In this document: piece by piece, positions 15,988 through 25,025 of the stretch
Numbering within the stretch: position 1 is the first letter of the stretch
Layout: every line of letters starts with the position of its first letter
DNA from: DASPKW01 sp038244055
GTDB lineage: Bacteria > Planctomycetota > Phycisphaerae > Tepidisphaerales > Tepidisphaeraceae
Assembly (NCBI GenBank): GCA_038244055.1
Contig: JBBRTW010000007.1
Location: 1 to 39,117, forward strand
Direction of reading: 5' to 3'
Length of the DNA stretch: 39,117 nucleotides
The notes under the pieces: model-generated
Told to the model about the DNA's origin: nothing
Database searches by the model: none
The model's input: the letters and a program-made list of their open reading frames with translations, nothing else
Program-made: the position numbers and the translations under genes

Positions 15988-16055
15988 CAGGGTCAGGAGC
16001 CACCCACCAGTAATCGTCGATAGGGGAATTGGCGTGCCGTGGCTCCTGACCCTTT
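15988..16055 (+). repeat. Palindromic element, copy D
   Basis: A 68-bp element starting six bases after the stop of the second VWA gene. The arms pair over 14 bases (15990-16003 with 16039-16052). The interior (CCACCAGTAATCG and GGAATTGGC) closely matches copy B. Confidence 0.88.
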
Positions 16056-16069
16056 CACGTCCCCACATG

Positions 16070-16136
16070 AAAGGGTCAGGAGCCTCGGCCAGCCCGCGCA
16101 ACTATTGGCGCAACGGGTGCGAGGCTCCTGACCCTG
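16070..16136 (-). repeat. Palindromic element, copy E (inverted)
   Basis: An inverted copy with 15-base perfect arms (16073-16087 with 16120-16134). It is separated from copy D by 14 bp, and the joint TTTCACGT...ACATGAAA is itself nearly palindromic. It ends seven bases before the stop codon of the convergent SIMPL gene. Confidence 0.88.
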
Positions 16137-16142
16137 TCCCTT

Positions 16143-16865
16143 CTACTTCACATCCAGATCAAACGTCACACTCACGCTCGCACGGATTCCAATCTGCCCC
16201 AGCGGCATGGTCTGCTCCCCCTCGGCCGCCACTTCGCCGCCGCCCTGGGCGACTTGCTGGGCGTTGTTTCCCATGCTCGAGCGATTGTAACTGCCGAAAT
16301 AGCTGTATCCCTCGCCGATGGTCCGCGGCTTGCCCACGCCGCATTCGAGTTCCTTCGACAGATCGGCCGCCTTCTCCTTGGCCGCCTTGATGGCCATCTT
16401 TCGCGCCTGGTCGCGGTGCTTGCGCAGCTCGGTGCTGCGGAACTCGAAACCGTTGATCTGGTTGGCCCCGTTCTTGAGGACCACATCGATCAGCTTCTCA
16501 AACATCTTGGGGTCCTTGAGCGTGACTGAGTACGAGCGGCGGCAAACGTACCCTTCGATGAGCAGATGCGTGCTGGATTGATAGCGCAGCTCCACCGTGA
16601 GCACATCGGTCTGGATATGCTTCTCTTCGACCTTCAAATCCCGCACCGCCTTGAGCAGTTTCACGGAGGCCGAATCGTTGGCCGACTTGGCTTTATCCAG
16701 ATTGGTATCGAACGTTTCGATTCCAAAACCAATGACCACCTCATCGGGCACGACATACACGACGGCCTCGCCAGTCGTGCTAATCGTGCGGAGATTTTCC
16801 GCATTCTCCGCCGGAGCCAGGGGTGAAAGAACGAGCAGAACCAGCAGGGGGATCGCAAAGCGCAT
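16143..16865 (-). CDS. SIMPL-domain (DUF541) exported protein
   Basis: A 240-residue protein with an N-terminal signal peptide (MRFAIPLLVLLVLSPLAPA). The remainder is a SIMPL/DUF541 domain: ISTTGEAVVYVVPDEVVIGFGIET at its start, a long helix with LKAVRDLKVEEKHIQTD, a central YSVTLKD strand, a second helix rich in Lys (ARKMAIKAAKEKAADLSK), then EGYSYFG, and a closing strand. The family includes periplasmic and outer-membrane proteins with no settled biochemical role, some linked to oxidative stress. The start at 16865 has GGAG upstream and begins the signal peptide. It is convergent with the second VWA gene, with palindromic pair D/E between them. Confidence 0.88.
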   Translation of the reverse strand: MRFAIPLLVLLVLSPLAPAENAENLRTISTTGEAVVYVVPDEVVIGFGIETFDTNLDKAKSANDSASVKLLKAVRDLKVEEKHIQTDVLTVELRYQSSTHLLIEGYVCRRSYSVTLKDPKMFEKLIDVVLKNGANQINGFEFRSTELRKHRDQARKMAIKAAKEKAADLSKELECGVGKPRTIGEGYSYFGSYNRSSMGNNAQQVAQGGGEVAAEGEQTMPLGQIGIRASVSVTFDLDVK

Positions 16866-17037
16866 GAAAGTCTCCGGGTAGGGGTGTAAGGACGCCGCAA
16901 GTCTAACGCCAAACCCATTCGATTCACCGTAAAGCGTTTGTAACGAACTGTCCGCTTCCCGCTCCCTCTCCCAAGCGGCGCAAGAGAACGCGATCCGCAG
17001 CACGTTGGCTCAGCATCATTCCCAACCCTCATGCAAT

Positions 17038-18066
17038 TCACCCCATCCCCTTGAACAACTCCGTGGAAAAATACCGCTCCATTCGATCGGCAAAAAACGT
17101 CACGATCTCCACCCCCGCCCCCAGCATCTCCGCTGCCCGCCGCGCCGCCGCGAAATTCAAACCGCTGCTCGGGCCGACCGCATACCCCAACTGGATCAGC
17201 CCGCGCGTCGTCTGGATCGCCTCTTCATCGTGGACCCGAATCTCCATCAGCCCGGGCAATCGCGCCGGGTCGTACAACTTCGAAAGCCGATCCACCACAC
17301 CCGGAATCCGGCTCGAAAACGAGCAGCATTCGGCCTCCTGAAAGCACCCGGCCCCCGCCGCGCTGGCATCGAAATGCCGCACCGGCAGCGCCGCCACCGG
17401 AATGCAATCAATCCCCCTCTCGCAAAGGCCCGCATGAACACCCACCAGCGTGCCGCCCGTGCCGATGCCGCTCACAACGGCGCAGCGCCCAATCGCGCCG
17501 CCCGCCGGCGCAACCAGTTGTTCGGCGATCTCCCCAGCCGTGCCGATGCGATGCGCCTCAACATTATCGAGATTCTCAAACTGCCGCGTAAACAGCCCCC
17601 CGCGCTCCCGCGCGATTTGCCCCGCCAGTTCGAGCGCGGCCGGCATTCCCCCGGCCGAGTCGCTGTAGATCACCTCGCCCCCGTAGGCCCGGATAATCAT
17701 CGACCGCTCGCTGGAAACCCCGGCCGGCATCACCGCCGCGAATGACAGCCCCAGTCGCGCGCAGACCATCGCCATTGCAATGCTCGTCGACCCGCTCGAA
17801 GCCTCCACCACCAGCCCGCCGGCCGCGATTTCCCCCCGCTCCAACGCCCGCCCCAGGATGAAGCAGGCGATGCGATCCTTGGTCGACCCCGAAGGAATGA
17901 GATACTCCAGTTTGCAGCCAATCTCCGGCCCTTTCCCATCGAGCCGTACCGGGGCCATGGGTGTCGGCCGGATGGTCTGCTGGTAAATCAGCGGCAGGGC
18001 CGCGTTGGGCGTCCCTGGAGATGGCTGGGCAGCCGAGTTTTCAGGCGTATTGCCGGTTCGCTTCAC
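17038..18066 (-). CDS. PLP-dependent cysteine synthase / cystathionine beta-synthase-like enzyme
   Basis: A 342-residue fold-type II PLP enzyme. SGSTKDR near residue 63 supplies the PLP-binding lysine, and GIGTGGT is the phosphate loop. The substrate loop reads EASSGSTS where classical O-acetylserine sulfhydrylases have EATSGNTG; this variant is known from atypical members whose substrate differs. The C-terminal part has the usual GPSSGLNFAAA. A cysteine-forming or beta-replacement reaction is likely, but the exact substrate is open. The start is uncertain: GTG at 18066 has GGAGGA just upstream, while an in-frame GTG at 18081 has no such site. It is divergent from aroA, with starts under 100 bp apart, so the two may share a control region. 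Confidence 0.85.
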   Translation of the reverse strand: MKRTGNTPENSAAQPSPGTPNAALPLIYQQTIRPTPMAPVRLDGKGPEIGCKLEYLIPSGSTKDRIACFILGRALERGEIAAGGLVVEASSGSTSIAMAMVCARLGLSFAAVMPAGVSSERSMIIRAYGGEVIYSDSAGGMPAALELAGQIARERGGLFTRQFENLDNVEAHRIGTAGEIAEQLVAPAGGAIGRCAVVSGIGTGGTLVGVHAGLCERGIDCIPVAALPVRHFDASAAGAGCFQEAECCSFSSRIPGVVDRLSKLYDPARLPGLMEIRVHDEEAIQTTRGLIQLGYAVGPSSGLNFAAARRAAEMLGAGVEIVTFFADRMERYFSTELFKGMG

Positions 18067-18162
18067 GATTCCTCCGCCCACATCATATCTTTATCTTATC
18101 CCCATCGTAAAACCGACTTTCCCCGATTGTCATTTAATCCCGTCCATGATAGTTGGAATGCC

Positions 18163-19467
18163 ATGAGTGATCTGCTCGTGCCCGTGGTAACGCGGCCCTT
18201 TGTCGCCCGGATTACCCCGCCGGGGTCCAAGAGCCTGACCAATCGCGCGATGGTCCTTGCCGCACTGGCCGAGGGACGCTGCGTTTTGCGCAATGTGCTG
18301 TTCGCCGATGACACCGAGGTCATGATCGACTGCCTCAAGCGCCTGGGATTTGGCGTGGAAGTCGATCGCGAAAATTTCACGGTGACGATCGAAGGCAGCG
18401 GCGGGCAGATTCCTTCGCCCGAGGCCGAGCTTTATTGCGGCAATTCCGGCACCACCATCCGCTTCGTCTCGGCGATGGTCTCCATCGGCCGCGGGCGCTA
18501 CATTCTCGATGGCAACCCCCGCATGCGCCAGCGCCCCATCGGCGGTCTGGTGGAGATTCTCAAGAACCTCGGCGCGCGTCCGCGCTACCAGGCCGAGGAA
18601 GGCTTTCCGCCAGTCGAGATCAACGCCGATGGCCTGCCCGGCGGCATCCTCCGCTACGGATCCGAGCAGTCGAGCCAGTATCTATCCGCCGTTCTCATGG
18701 CCGCGCCCTACACGCGGATCGAGACCAGTGTCGATCTGATTGGTCAGCAAACCTCCTGGCCCTACGTCGCGATGACCATGCAGCTCATGGATCTCTTCCA
18801 CCACACGCCCGAGCTGGAACTCGACCCCCAGGGCAACCCCAAACGCATCATCGTCCCCCAGGGCACCTACGGTGCTACCGACTACACCATCGAGCCCGAT
18901 GCCTCCAACGCCAGCTATTTCCTCGCCGCCGCCGCGATCCACAAGGACGCGAAAGTAACGGTTGAAGGGCTCGGCAAGCGCAGTCTCCAGGGCGATGTGG
19001 GCTTCGCCGATATTCTGCACCAGATGGGGGCCGACCTCCTCTTCGGCAAGGATTTCATCACCATCATCGGAACCGGCGACCTAACCGGCATTGAAGTGGA
19101 TCTGCTGGCGATGCCCGATATGGCGCAAACCCTCGCCGTCGTCGCGTTATTTGCGCGCGGCCAGACCGTCATCAGCGGCCTGCACACGCTCAAGCTCAAG
19201 GAAACCGATCGCATCGAGGCCCTGGCCGCCGAACTGCGCAAACTCGGCGCGGAAGTCGATGCCGGCTCCGATTACCTCGCGATCACCCCGCCCGAAAAAA
19301 TCACCCCCGCCGAGATCGCCACCTACGACGATCACCGAATGGCCATGAGCTTCGCCATCGCCGGAACGCGCGCCCAGGGCGTTACGATCAAGGATATTGA
19401 ATGCACCAATAAGACGTATCCGGAATATTTCGCGGATCTTGCCAAGCTCACCTCCGGGCATGAATAG
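18163..19467 (+). CDS. aroA: 3-phosphoshikimate 1-carboxyvinyltransferase (EPSP synthase)
   Basis: A 434-residue enzyme of the shikimate pathway. It transfers enolpyruvate from PEP to shikimate-3-phosphate in aromatic amino-acid synthesis. Diagnostic sequences are PGSKSLTNRA at 20-29 with the active-site lysine 23, GNSGTTIR at 93-100 in the PEP/glyphosate loop, a DGNPRMRQRP block, KLKETDRIEAL and DDHRMAMS near the C-terminus. The length is normal. The GNSGTTIR form differs from the enterobacterial GNAGTAMR. The start at 18163 was taken because it gives the standard N-terminus; the frame extends to a TTG at 18127. There is only a weak ribosome site. It is divergent from the PLP enzyme. Confidence 0.96.
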   Translation: MSDLLVPVVTRPFVARITPPGSKSLTNRAMVLAALAEGRCVLRNVLFADDTEVMIDCLKRLGFGVEVDRENFTVTIEGSGGQIPSPEAELYCGNSGTTIRFVSAMVSIGRGRYILDGNPRMRQRPIGGLVEILKNLGARPRYQAEEGFPPVEINADGLPGGILRYGSEQSSQYLSAVLMAAPYTRIETSVDLIGQQTSWPYVAMTMQLMDLFHHTPELELDPQGNPKRIIVPQGTYGATDYTIEPDASNASYFLAAAAIHKDAKVTVEGLGKRSLQGDVGFADILHQMGADLLFGKDFITIIGTGDLTGIEVDLLAMPDMAQTLAVVALFARGQTVISGLHTLKLKETDRIEALAAELRKLGAEVDAGSDYLAITPPEKITPAEIATYDDHRMAMSFAIAGTRAQGVTIKDIECTNKTYPEYFADLAKLTSGHE

Positions 19468-19660
19468 GCGCTGCCGGGTGTCGCCGCCGATCCCTCCCGC
19501 CGCTGGATTCCCCTCCCCCACTGTCATCATCCACCCTCCTGGCCGTATCCCTTCCGATGCCCGCTTCCGCCGGCATCAATCCATTTTTCCTTTTCGAACC
19601 CGCGCTGATTCGTTTACAATTTCCCCGTCGCGCCCTCCTTGATGAATCGAAAGGCCCACA

Positions 19661-20587
19661 ATGAGCGAATGGTATTACTCCCAGTCCGGCCAGCAACTCG
19701 GCCCCATCACCGCCGACCAGCTCAAGAATCTCGCCGCCTCGGGCCAACTCCAGCCCGGCGACCTTATCTGGAAAGATGGCATGGCCGAATGGACCCCGGC
19801 CGTCCGCGTCAAAGGAATCTTTCCCGAGAGCGGGCAGCCCGCGGCCAATGTTCCAGCCGCCGAATTCGCCCCCAACGGCGCGTACGCGCCGGCGGCCGCG
19901 GTAAGCCCCGCCTACCAGTCGGCCGCCGTCGGCTACAGCCAGGGCGGCTATCCGAATCAGCCGGCCGGCTACGCGCCTTCAGGCCAGATCGGCTACTACA
20001 GCGCCACCAGCGATATCGGCCCGCGCACCGCGCAGATCATGAGCGGATATCCCGCGCCCACCGGCCCGCGCGGCGAATGGCCCCTCAGCGATCAGCATCT
20101 GTCGCAGTTGGCTCAGACTGAAAGCCATCGCCGTTGTATGCGGGGCTTCCGAAGCCTCTGCCGATTGCTCGTGTTTTTTCTGTCCCTGGCATCCGTCGGC
20201 CTTTTCATCGCGATTCTGTATGCCGCCACGGAATCCCGCTCCTATCGTCGCGGCGAGGAAATGTTCGCCATGGTCATGGTGTTGGCGGTCTACGCCGGCT
20301 TTGCCGTGCTCTACGGTTTTTGCGGAGCCGCCGCGATGAAATGCCGTGTCTGGGGGCCGGTGACCGCGCTTGTTTTCCAATGCATTGGGCTGATCGGATC
20401 GCTCTGCTTGATCATCGGCGGCGCGATGAGCCGATACGATGGCCCTCCCATGGTCATCAGCGGCCTGATCTCCGCGGCGCTCGTGACGACATTCCTCATC
20501 ATCACCATCCGCGCCATCGCCGCCATCCCCCGGTTTCGCGCATCCCCCGTCTGGTGCCAGGAAGCCCTTGTGAATGCCAAGCTGTAG
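19661..20587 (+). CDS. GYF-domain (DUF4339) integral membrane protein
   Basis: A 308-residue protein. Residues 1-50 form a GYF_2/DUF4339 domain (EWYYSQSGQQLGPITADQL, then IWKDGMAEWTP), which in other proteins binds proline-rich peptides. Residues about 55-150 are an Ala/Pro/Gly/Tyr-rich linker. Four membrane helices follow at roughly 165-188, 203-228, 235-257 and 262-287, ending in a short cytoplasmic or periplasmic tail. AAAGG lies about seven bases before the start. The layout, a soluble GYF head tethered to a small membrane bundle, is common in planctomycetes and of unknown role. It follows aroA by about 190 bp, and the BNR gene begins about 125 bp downstream. Confidence 0.82.
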   Translation: MSEWYYSQSGQQLGPITADQLKNLAASGQLQPGDLIWKDGMAEWTPAVRVKGIFPESGQPAANVPAAEFAPNGAYAPAAAVSPAYQSAAVGYSQGGYPNQPAGYAPSGQIGYYSATSDIGPRTAQIMSGYPAPTGPRGEWPLSDQHLSQLAQTESHRRCMRGFRSLCRLLVFFLSLASVGLFIAILYAATESRSYRRGEEMFAMVMVLAVYAGFAVLYGFCGAAAMKCRVWGPVTALVFQCIGLIGSLCLIIGGAMSRYDGPPMVISGLISAALVTTFLIITIRAIAAIPRFRASPVWCQEALVNAKL

Positions 20588-20713
20588 ATGCGCCGCGCTC
20601 AACTGAAACTGCGTTCTCGAAGTCTCCGCGCGGATTGCTTGTTATGATGGAAATCGCCCGTGAAGATTTTGCCCCGAAGCTCGCCCGAGTCCGTACTGAA
20701 AAAAGAGAAGGAA

Positions 20714-21739
20714 ATGAAGAAATATTCGCTGCCCGCCGTCGTCGCCCTGCTCGCCTGCCTCTTCGTGGGTCAGACCCACGCCGCCCCGCCCAAGCCGCTT
20801 TACGAGGGGCAATGGGTGTTGATTTCCGATGGCATTCTCGCCGAGCTCGAAAAAGACCACCCCAAGGGAAAGGATAAATTCACGGCCATGACCGCCGGCA
20901 TCTCGGTCGATCGCACCAATGGCGATGTCTATCTCCTGGCCAACAACGTCGGCATCTGCAAGAGCACGGATCAGGGCAAGACCTTCGCGCTCGTCTCCGG
21001 CAAGGCCGTGACCGGCCGGTTCGAATATGGCTGGGGCCTGAACATCGATCCCGCCGGCGGGCGGCTGATGTGCTTTACGATTTACGGCTCGGCCGGGTAC
21101 AGCGGCGATGCGGGCAAGACCTGGATGCCGTCGAAGACCGGTCACCTGGATTACGGCGCGGTGGACTGGAGCGATACCGGCAAGGCGCTGCTGGCGATCG
21201 GCCACGAAAGCGGCGGTAAGCTTCTCTTCAGTGTCGATGCCGGCAAGGAATGGAAGACCCTCGGAAAAGGCTACGCGGCGGCCGGCCTTTTCGACGCCAA
21301 AACGCTCATGAGCTTCACCAAGGCGGAGGGCCTGGTGCGCAGCGCCGATGGCGGCGAGAAGTGGGCGAAGGTCAGCGATGAAAAAATCGCCGCGCCGGTG
21401 ATGGTGGAGTTCAAAGGAACCGGATATTGGCTCGGCGAGACCGGGCTGCTCGTCAGCAAGGACAAAGGCGCGACGTGGAGCGTCGCCGGCCCGGTTCCCA
21501 AAGGCGCATGCCTCGGCCCGATGTTCGGCACCGATGAAACCCGCATGGTGGTCGGCTGCCCCGATGGCCTGTACGAGAGCAAAGATTCCGGCAAAACCTG
21601 GGCCCTGGCCGCGCCGCTGGCGCCGGAGATCAAGGTGCTCAAGACCGGGCAGTTCGGCAATTACGGCTGGGACCCGGCGCGCAATATTTTTTATGCGTCG
21701 CAGATGATGAAGCCGGCGTATCAGTATGTGGGGAAGTAG
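20714..21739 (+). CDS. Secreted BNR/Asp-box repeat protein
   Basis: A 341-residue exported protein with a signal peptide (MKKYSLPAVVALLACLFVGQ, cleaved near THA-APP). It contains at least five Asp-box (BNR) motifs: STDQGKTF, SVDAGKEW, SADGGEKW, SKDKGATW and SKDSGKTW, spaced 40-60 residues apart. These build a sialidase-like or photosystem-assembly-like beta-propeller. No sialidase arginine triad is obvious, so enzymatic activity should not be assumed; binding or structural use is likely. The ATG at 20714 has AGAAGGA directly upstream and starts the signal peptide, so it is preferred over an in-frame upstream ATG at 20660. Confidence 0.85.
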   Translation: MKKYSLPAVVALLACLFVGQTHAAPPKPLYEGQWVLISDGILAELEKDHPKGKDKFTAMTAGISVDRTNGDVYLLANNVGICKSTDQGKTFALVSGKAVTGRFEYGWGLNIDPAGGRLMCFTIYGSAGYSGDAGKTWMPSKTGHLDYGAVDWSDTGKALLAIGHESGGKLLFSVDAGKEWKTLGKGYAAAGLFDAKTLMSFTKAEGLVRSADGGEKWAKVSDEKIAAPVMVEFKGTGYWLGETGLLVSKDKGATWSVAGPVPKGACLGPMFGTDETRMVVGCPDGLYESKDSGKTWALAAPLAPEIKVLKTGQFGNYGWDPARNIFYASQMMKPAYQYVGK

Positions 21740-21820
21740 CGTCGATCCGCATTGAACCCCTTGGCCGCCGTCACCGTGGAAATGTGCTTCATCGTCTTCC
21801 TCCTGCCCCGTGCGCGTCAG

Positions 21821-21995
21821 CCCAGATTATTCAGTACGAAAAACGCGAAACGCACGAAGAGGAATGAGCCGAGGGACTTACAGTCAAAAAGTCGGTAACC
21901 GGTGAATTGCACGTTGCGCAAAATACATTTCTACTCTTCTCTCCGGTCTTCTTTGGGCCTTTCGTGTTTTTCGTGGTTCATCTGAATTATTCGGG
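21821..21995. repeat. Dispersed inverted-repeat element, copy 1
   Basis: The right end (21964-21995) reads GTGTTTTTCGTGGTTC then ATCTGAATTATTCGGG. The left end (21821-21865) is a degenerate inverted version starting CCCAGATTATTCAG and containing ACGAAAAACGCG. The right end matches 30563-30594 in 31 of 32 positions. The element fills most of the gap between the BNR gene and the SGNH hydrolase gene and carries no open reading frame. Confidence 0.7.
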
Positions 21996-22028
21996 TTGGA
22001 CGCCCATGTGCGGCAGGAGTTCCCGCGC

Positions 22029-23297
22029 TCACGGCATCGGCTTGCCCACCACCAGCAACTGGCCCGCGTAGACCCACGAGCCTTGCGGGATTTGTTTGAG
22101 GGTCAATATGACCGTGTGCTCGCCGGGCGGCTGCGCGGGGAGATACCAGAAGCGGGCATGTTTGCGCGGCTCGGTCTGCGTGCGCTTGATGGTCAGAGGC
22201 TGGCCGCCGTCGATCGCGGCTTCAACGACATACGGATCGCCGTAAGGAATGTCGCTGAAGCCGATGGTCGTGCCGGTCCACTTCAGCGTGATCGTCTGGC
22301 CAATCTGGTTGCACCGGACTGCGCCGCGCAGCATGTTGCGGGTCCGGCCGCGATCTTCGGTGTAGACCGGGTCCTTGTCCGGGTCCACTTTTTCCCAGCC
22401 GGCGCTCAACCCGGCCTGGCCGATCGGCAGCAGGGCCGTGGTTTCCCACGCATTGGGTTCCAGCGGTTCGGGCAGGGCGCGATCCAGCGGTTTAACGCCG
22501 TCCTTGATCTTGAGCATGCTGCGCGCGACCACATCCCGGTAAATATCGTGTCCCGCATCGCCGGGATGGACGCCATCCTTGGAGAAGACCAGTTTTCCCT
22601 CCACCGGCGCATCGCCGCTGAAGAGCAGCGTCCCTTCCTTCTCGCGCCGCACGACTTCCACCGCCAGGTCGATACTGGGAATTCCATAGGCGTTGGCGAT
22701 GGTTTCCATCACCTCGCCGAATTTGTCGTTCTTGCCGGCGCGATGGGTCTGCACCATGTACTTTGCGGTCGTATAGACGAAGCAGAGGTCGATGCGCGGG
22801 TTTTTCTTCCAGATCTGGCGGACGATTCCCTCCACCGATTTTTTCTCAAACCCGCCGCCCCCGTTGACCCGGCATTCCAGGAACACCAGGTCCGGCTCCT
22901 TCACCAGCACATCCCCCTGAACCCGGCAGGCGCCATAATCGGACCCTGTGCCGGAGATGGCCGCGTTGATCTCCACGATCTCGGCCTTGGGATACTGCGC
23001 CTTGAACCACGCCAGTGTCTTGGGACGCCAACCGTTGGCCTCGGTGATGCTGCCACCCAGGTAAGCGATGCGAACCGGCCCGCCTGCCTGGAGCTTGGCG
23101 AAGAAATGCGGCAGACCCTCCCGGGCACGAAACTCCTCGATGACCTTGGGATCATGGTTATAAGGCCCCGCGCCCAGTGTTCCGGCCACCAGGAGCAGTA
23201 CAAATGAAATTGAAATCCCCCATACCCCGCGCCATCCGATGGATTCAGCGTGGCGGCGGCCAGTGACATTCACAATCGCGGCATTTCGGCGGCACAT
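22029..23297 (-). CDS. SGNH/GDSL-family hydrolase with C-terminal beta domain
   Basis: A 422-residue protein. A hydrophobic segment (about 26-43) after a basic start is a signal sequence or anchor. The SGNH hydrolase domain covers about 75-260. Block I is GGSITE with the nucleophile Ser83, block II is the glycine in ISGTGS near 118, block III is Asn145 in CRVNGG, and block V is DGVHPGDAGH with Asp241 and His244. All four catalytic-type residues are present. The remaining 160 residues look like a beta-sandwich accessory domain, possibly carbohydrate-binding. Likely substrates are acetyl or acyl esters on polysaccharides, but this is family-level inference. GGAG lies eight bases before the start at 23297. 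Confidence 0.87.
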   Translation of the reverse strand: MCRRNAAIVNVTGRRHAESIGWRGVWGISISFVLLLVAGTLGAGPYNHDPKVIEEFRAREGLPHFFAKLQAGGPVRIAYLGGSITEANGWRPKTLAWFKAQYPKAEIVEINAAISGTGSDYGACRVQGDVLVKEPDLVFLECRVNGGGGFEKKSVEGIVRQIWKKNPRIDLCFVYTTAKYMVQTHRAGKNDKFGEVMETIANAYGIPSIDLAVEVVRREKEGTLLFSGDAPVEGKLVFSKDGVHPGDAGHDIYRDVVARSMLKIKDGVKPLDRALPEPLEPNAWETTALLPIGQAGLSAGWEKVDPDKDPVYTEDRGRTRNMLRGAVRCNQIGQTITLKWTGTTIGFSDIPYGDPYVVEAAIDGGQPLTIKRTQTEPRKHARFWYLPAQPPGEHTVILTLKQIPQGSWVYAGQLLVVGKPMP

Positions 23298-23585
23298 GGC
23301 GGTTCTCCGGGTTCATTTCCTCTAATCCATCCAGCGCTAATCTCCATAGGGCCGGATGCCCCGACCGTCAATCTTATCTGTTTTCACATATTTCCAACCC
23401 GCCCGCTTGAAATGAATTGCCGCCCTTCACAGAATGCCCCATGGATTTCGTGATTCGCCTGGACGTTTCAGGCCACACGCGCACCTCAAATCGCTGCCCG
23501 ATAAACCGAGCTTTTCTCGCCGGACAGCATTGATTGATCGTCGACCGATGGACTGGTCGATATTCGGCCAAGGAAGGGCCACTTT

Positions 23586-24908
23586 ATGCAAAGCTTTAGA
23601 ATTCGCGGCGGTTCCCGTCTCAAGGGAAAAATCGAAATCTCCGGCAGCAAGAACTCCGCGCTGCCCATCCTGTCGGCCTGCCTCCTGGCCGAGGGTCGCA
23701 CGCGCCTGCATGGTGTGCCCCGGCTTTCGGATATCGATTCGATGGCCAAGCTGATCGGGGAACTGGGCTGCCATGTCTACCGGCATGACCCCACCGGCCC
23801 GGGTGTCGGCGATGGGCCGGCATTGAACGGCCCCCTCGATCTTGAAGTGCGCGATGAGAGCCCCACCCATGCCCGTTATGAGATCGTAAAGACAATGCGG
23901 GCCTCGATTTGCGTTCTTGGGCCCCTCCTCGCTAAACGCGGGCGGGCCAAGGTCGCCATCCCCGGCGGATGCGCCATCGGCGACCGCCCGGTCGATCTCC
24001 ACGTTCGCGGCCTCCAGAAGCTCGGGGCCGAGTTCCGCAGCGAAGGCGGCGATATCGTCGGCGAAGTGCCCAATGGCAAACGGCTTAAGGGTTGCCGAAT
24101 GTACCTCGGCGGCGCGCAGGGGCCGACGGTTCTGGGAACGATCAATGTCATGTGCGCGGCCGCACTGGCGGAGGGCGAGACCGTCATCGTCGGGGCGGCC
24201 TGTGAGCCCGAAGTCGTCGATTGCGCCAACATGCTCAAGAAGATGGGTGCCCAGATCAGCGGTGAAGGTACGCCGGAAATCAAGATTGAAGGGGTCGATA
24301 AGCTGATCGGCTGCGAGCACCGGATCATTCCCGATCGCATCGAATGCGGCACGTTCATCATCGCGGCCGCCATCACCAATGGCGAACTGGAACTCAAGCA
24401 CTGCAATCTGGATCACCTGATCGCCGTGACCGATCGCCTGGAAGAGGTCGGCGTCAAGATCGTGCGCGAGAATGGGACGATTTTCGTCAGTTCTTCGCGG
24501 CGGCTCAATCCGGTGGAGATGACAACCCAGCCCTACCCCGGTTTCCCCACCGATTTGCAGGCCCAGCTCATGGCCCTGCTTTGCCTGGGGGATGGGATCA
24601 GCGTCATCACCGAGCGGATTTTCCCGGATCGGTTCCTGCACGTTGGCGAGCTCAACCGCATGGGCGGGCGCGTTCGCAAGGAAGGCCCGACCGCAATTAT
24701 TCAGGGTGTTCGAGAATTCCAAGGCGCGAATGTCATGGCCAGCGACCTGCGGGCATCAGCCGCCTTGGTTCTGGCCGGTCTGGTAGCCCGGGGGACGACC
24801 CAGATTGACCGCGTTTATCACATCGACCGCGGTTATGAGAAGATCGAGCAGAAACTGATCGCCGTGGGGGCGGATATCGAGCGGATCAATGTGACGGAAG
24901 AGAAGTAG
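23586..24908 (+). CDS. murA: UDP-N-acetylglucosamine 1-carboxyvinyltransferase
   Basis: A 440-residue enzyme catalysing the first committed step of peptidoglycan synthesis, the transfer of enolpyruvate from PEP to UDP-GlcNAc in the cytoplasm. GSKNSALP near the start holds Lys22-Asn23. The active-site cysteine is Cys129 in PGGCAIGDRPVDLH, the residue alkylated by fosfomycin in this family, so the enzyme is not of the Asp-variant resistant type. The two-lobed inside-out barrel is complete, and the length is slightly above the usual 418-430. GGAAGG lies upstream of the start. A strong intrinsic terminator follows about 60 bases after the stop. Its presence indicates that this lineage keeps a peptidoglycan pathway. 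Confidence 0.97.
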   Translation: MQSFRIRGGSRLKGKIEISGSKNSALPILSACLLAEGRTRLHGVPRLSDIDSMAKLIGELGCHVYRHDPTGPGVGDGPALNGPLDLEVRDESPTHARYEIVKTMRASICVLGPLLAKRGRAKVAIPGGCAIGDRPVDLHVRGLQKLGAEFRSEGGDIVGEVPNGKRLKGCRMYLGGAQGPTVLGTINVMCAAALAEGETVIVGAACEPEVVDCANMLKKMGAQISGEGTPEIKIEGVDKLIGCEHRIIPDRIECGTFIIAAAITNGELELKHCNLDHLIAVTDRLEEVGVKIVRENGTIFVSSSRRLNPVEMTTQPYPGFPTDLQAQLMALLCLGDGISVITERIFPDRFLHVGELNRMGGRVRKEGPTAIIQGVREFQGANVMASDLRASAALVLAGLVARGTTQIDRVYHIDRGYEKIEQKLIAVGADIERINVTEEK

Positions 24909-24969
24909 GGGGGAAGTCAGAAGTGAGTAGTTAGAAGACAGTAGTCAGCAGCAAATTTGCTCTCGGAAA

Positions 24970-25011
24970 CCGGGAATCGGCCGTAAAAGACGGACGATTC
25001 CCGGCTGTTTT
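24970..25011 (+). terminator. Intrinsic terminator of murA
   Basis: CCGGGAATCG (24970-24979) pairs with CGATTCCCGG (24995-25004). Inside it CCGT and ACGG extend the stem to about 14 pairs around the loop AAAAG. It is followed by CTGTTTTT. The short segment between murA and this hairpin holds GTCAGAAGTGAGTAG-like simple sequence. Confidence 0.88.
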
Positions 25012-25025
25012 TGGGGCTTGGCTGA

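Noticed and set aside
10321..16136. The palindromic elements as a CRISPR array
   Set aside because: Copies are in both orientations, irregularly spaced, separated by genes, and lack uniform spacers.
21996..23207. Plus-strand frame opposite the SGNH hydrolase
   Set aside because: The minus strand carries all SGNH blocks in order; the plus-strand frame matches nothing and lacks a ribosome site.
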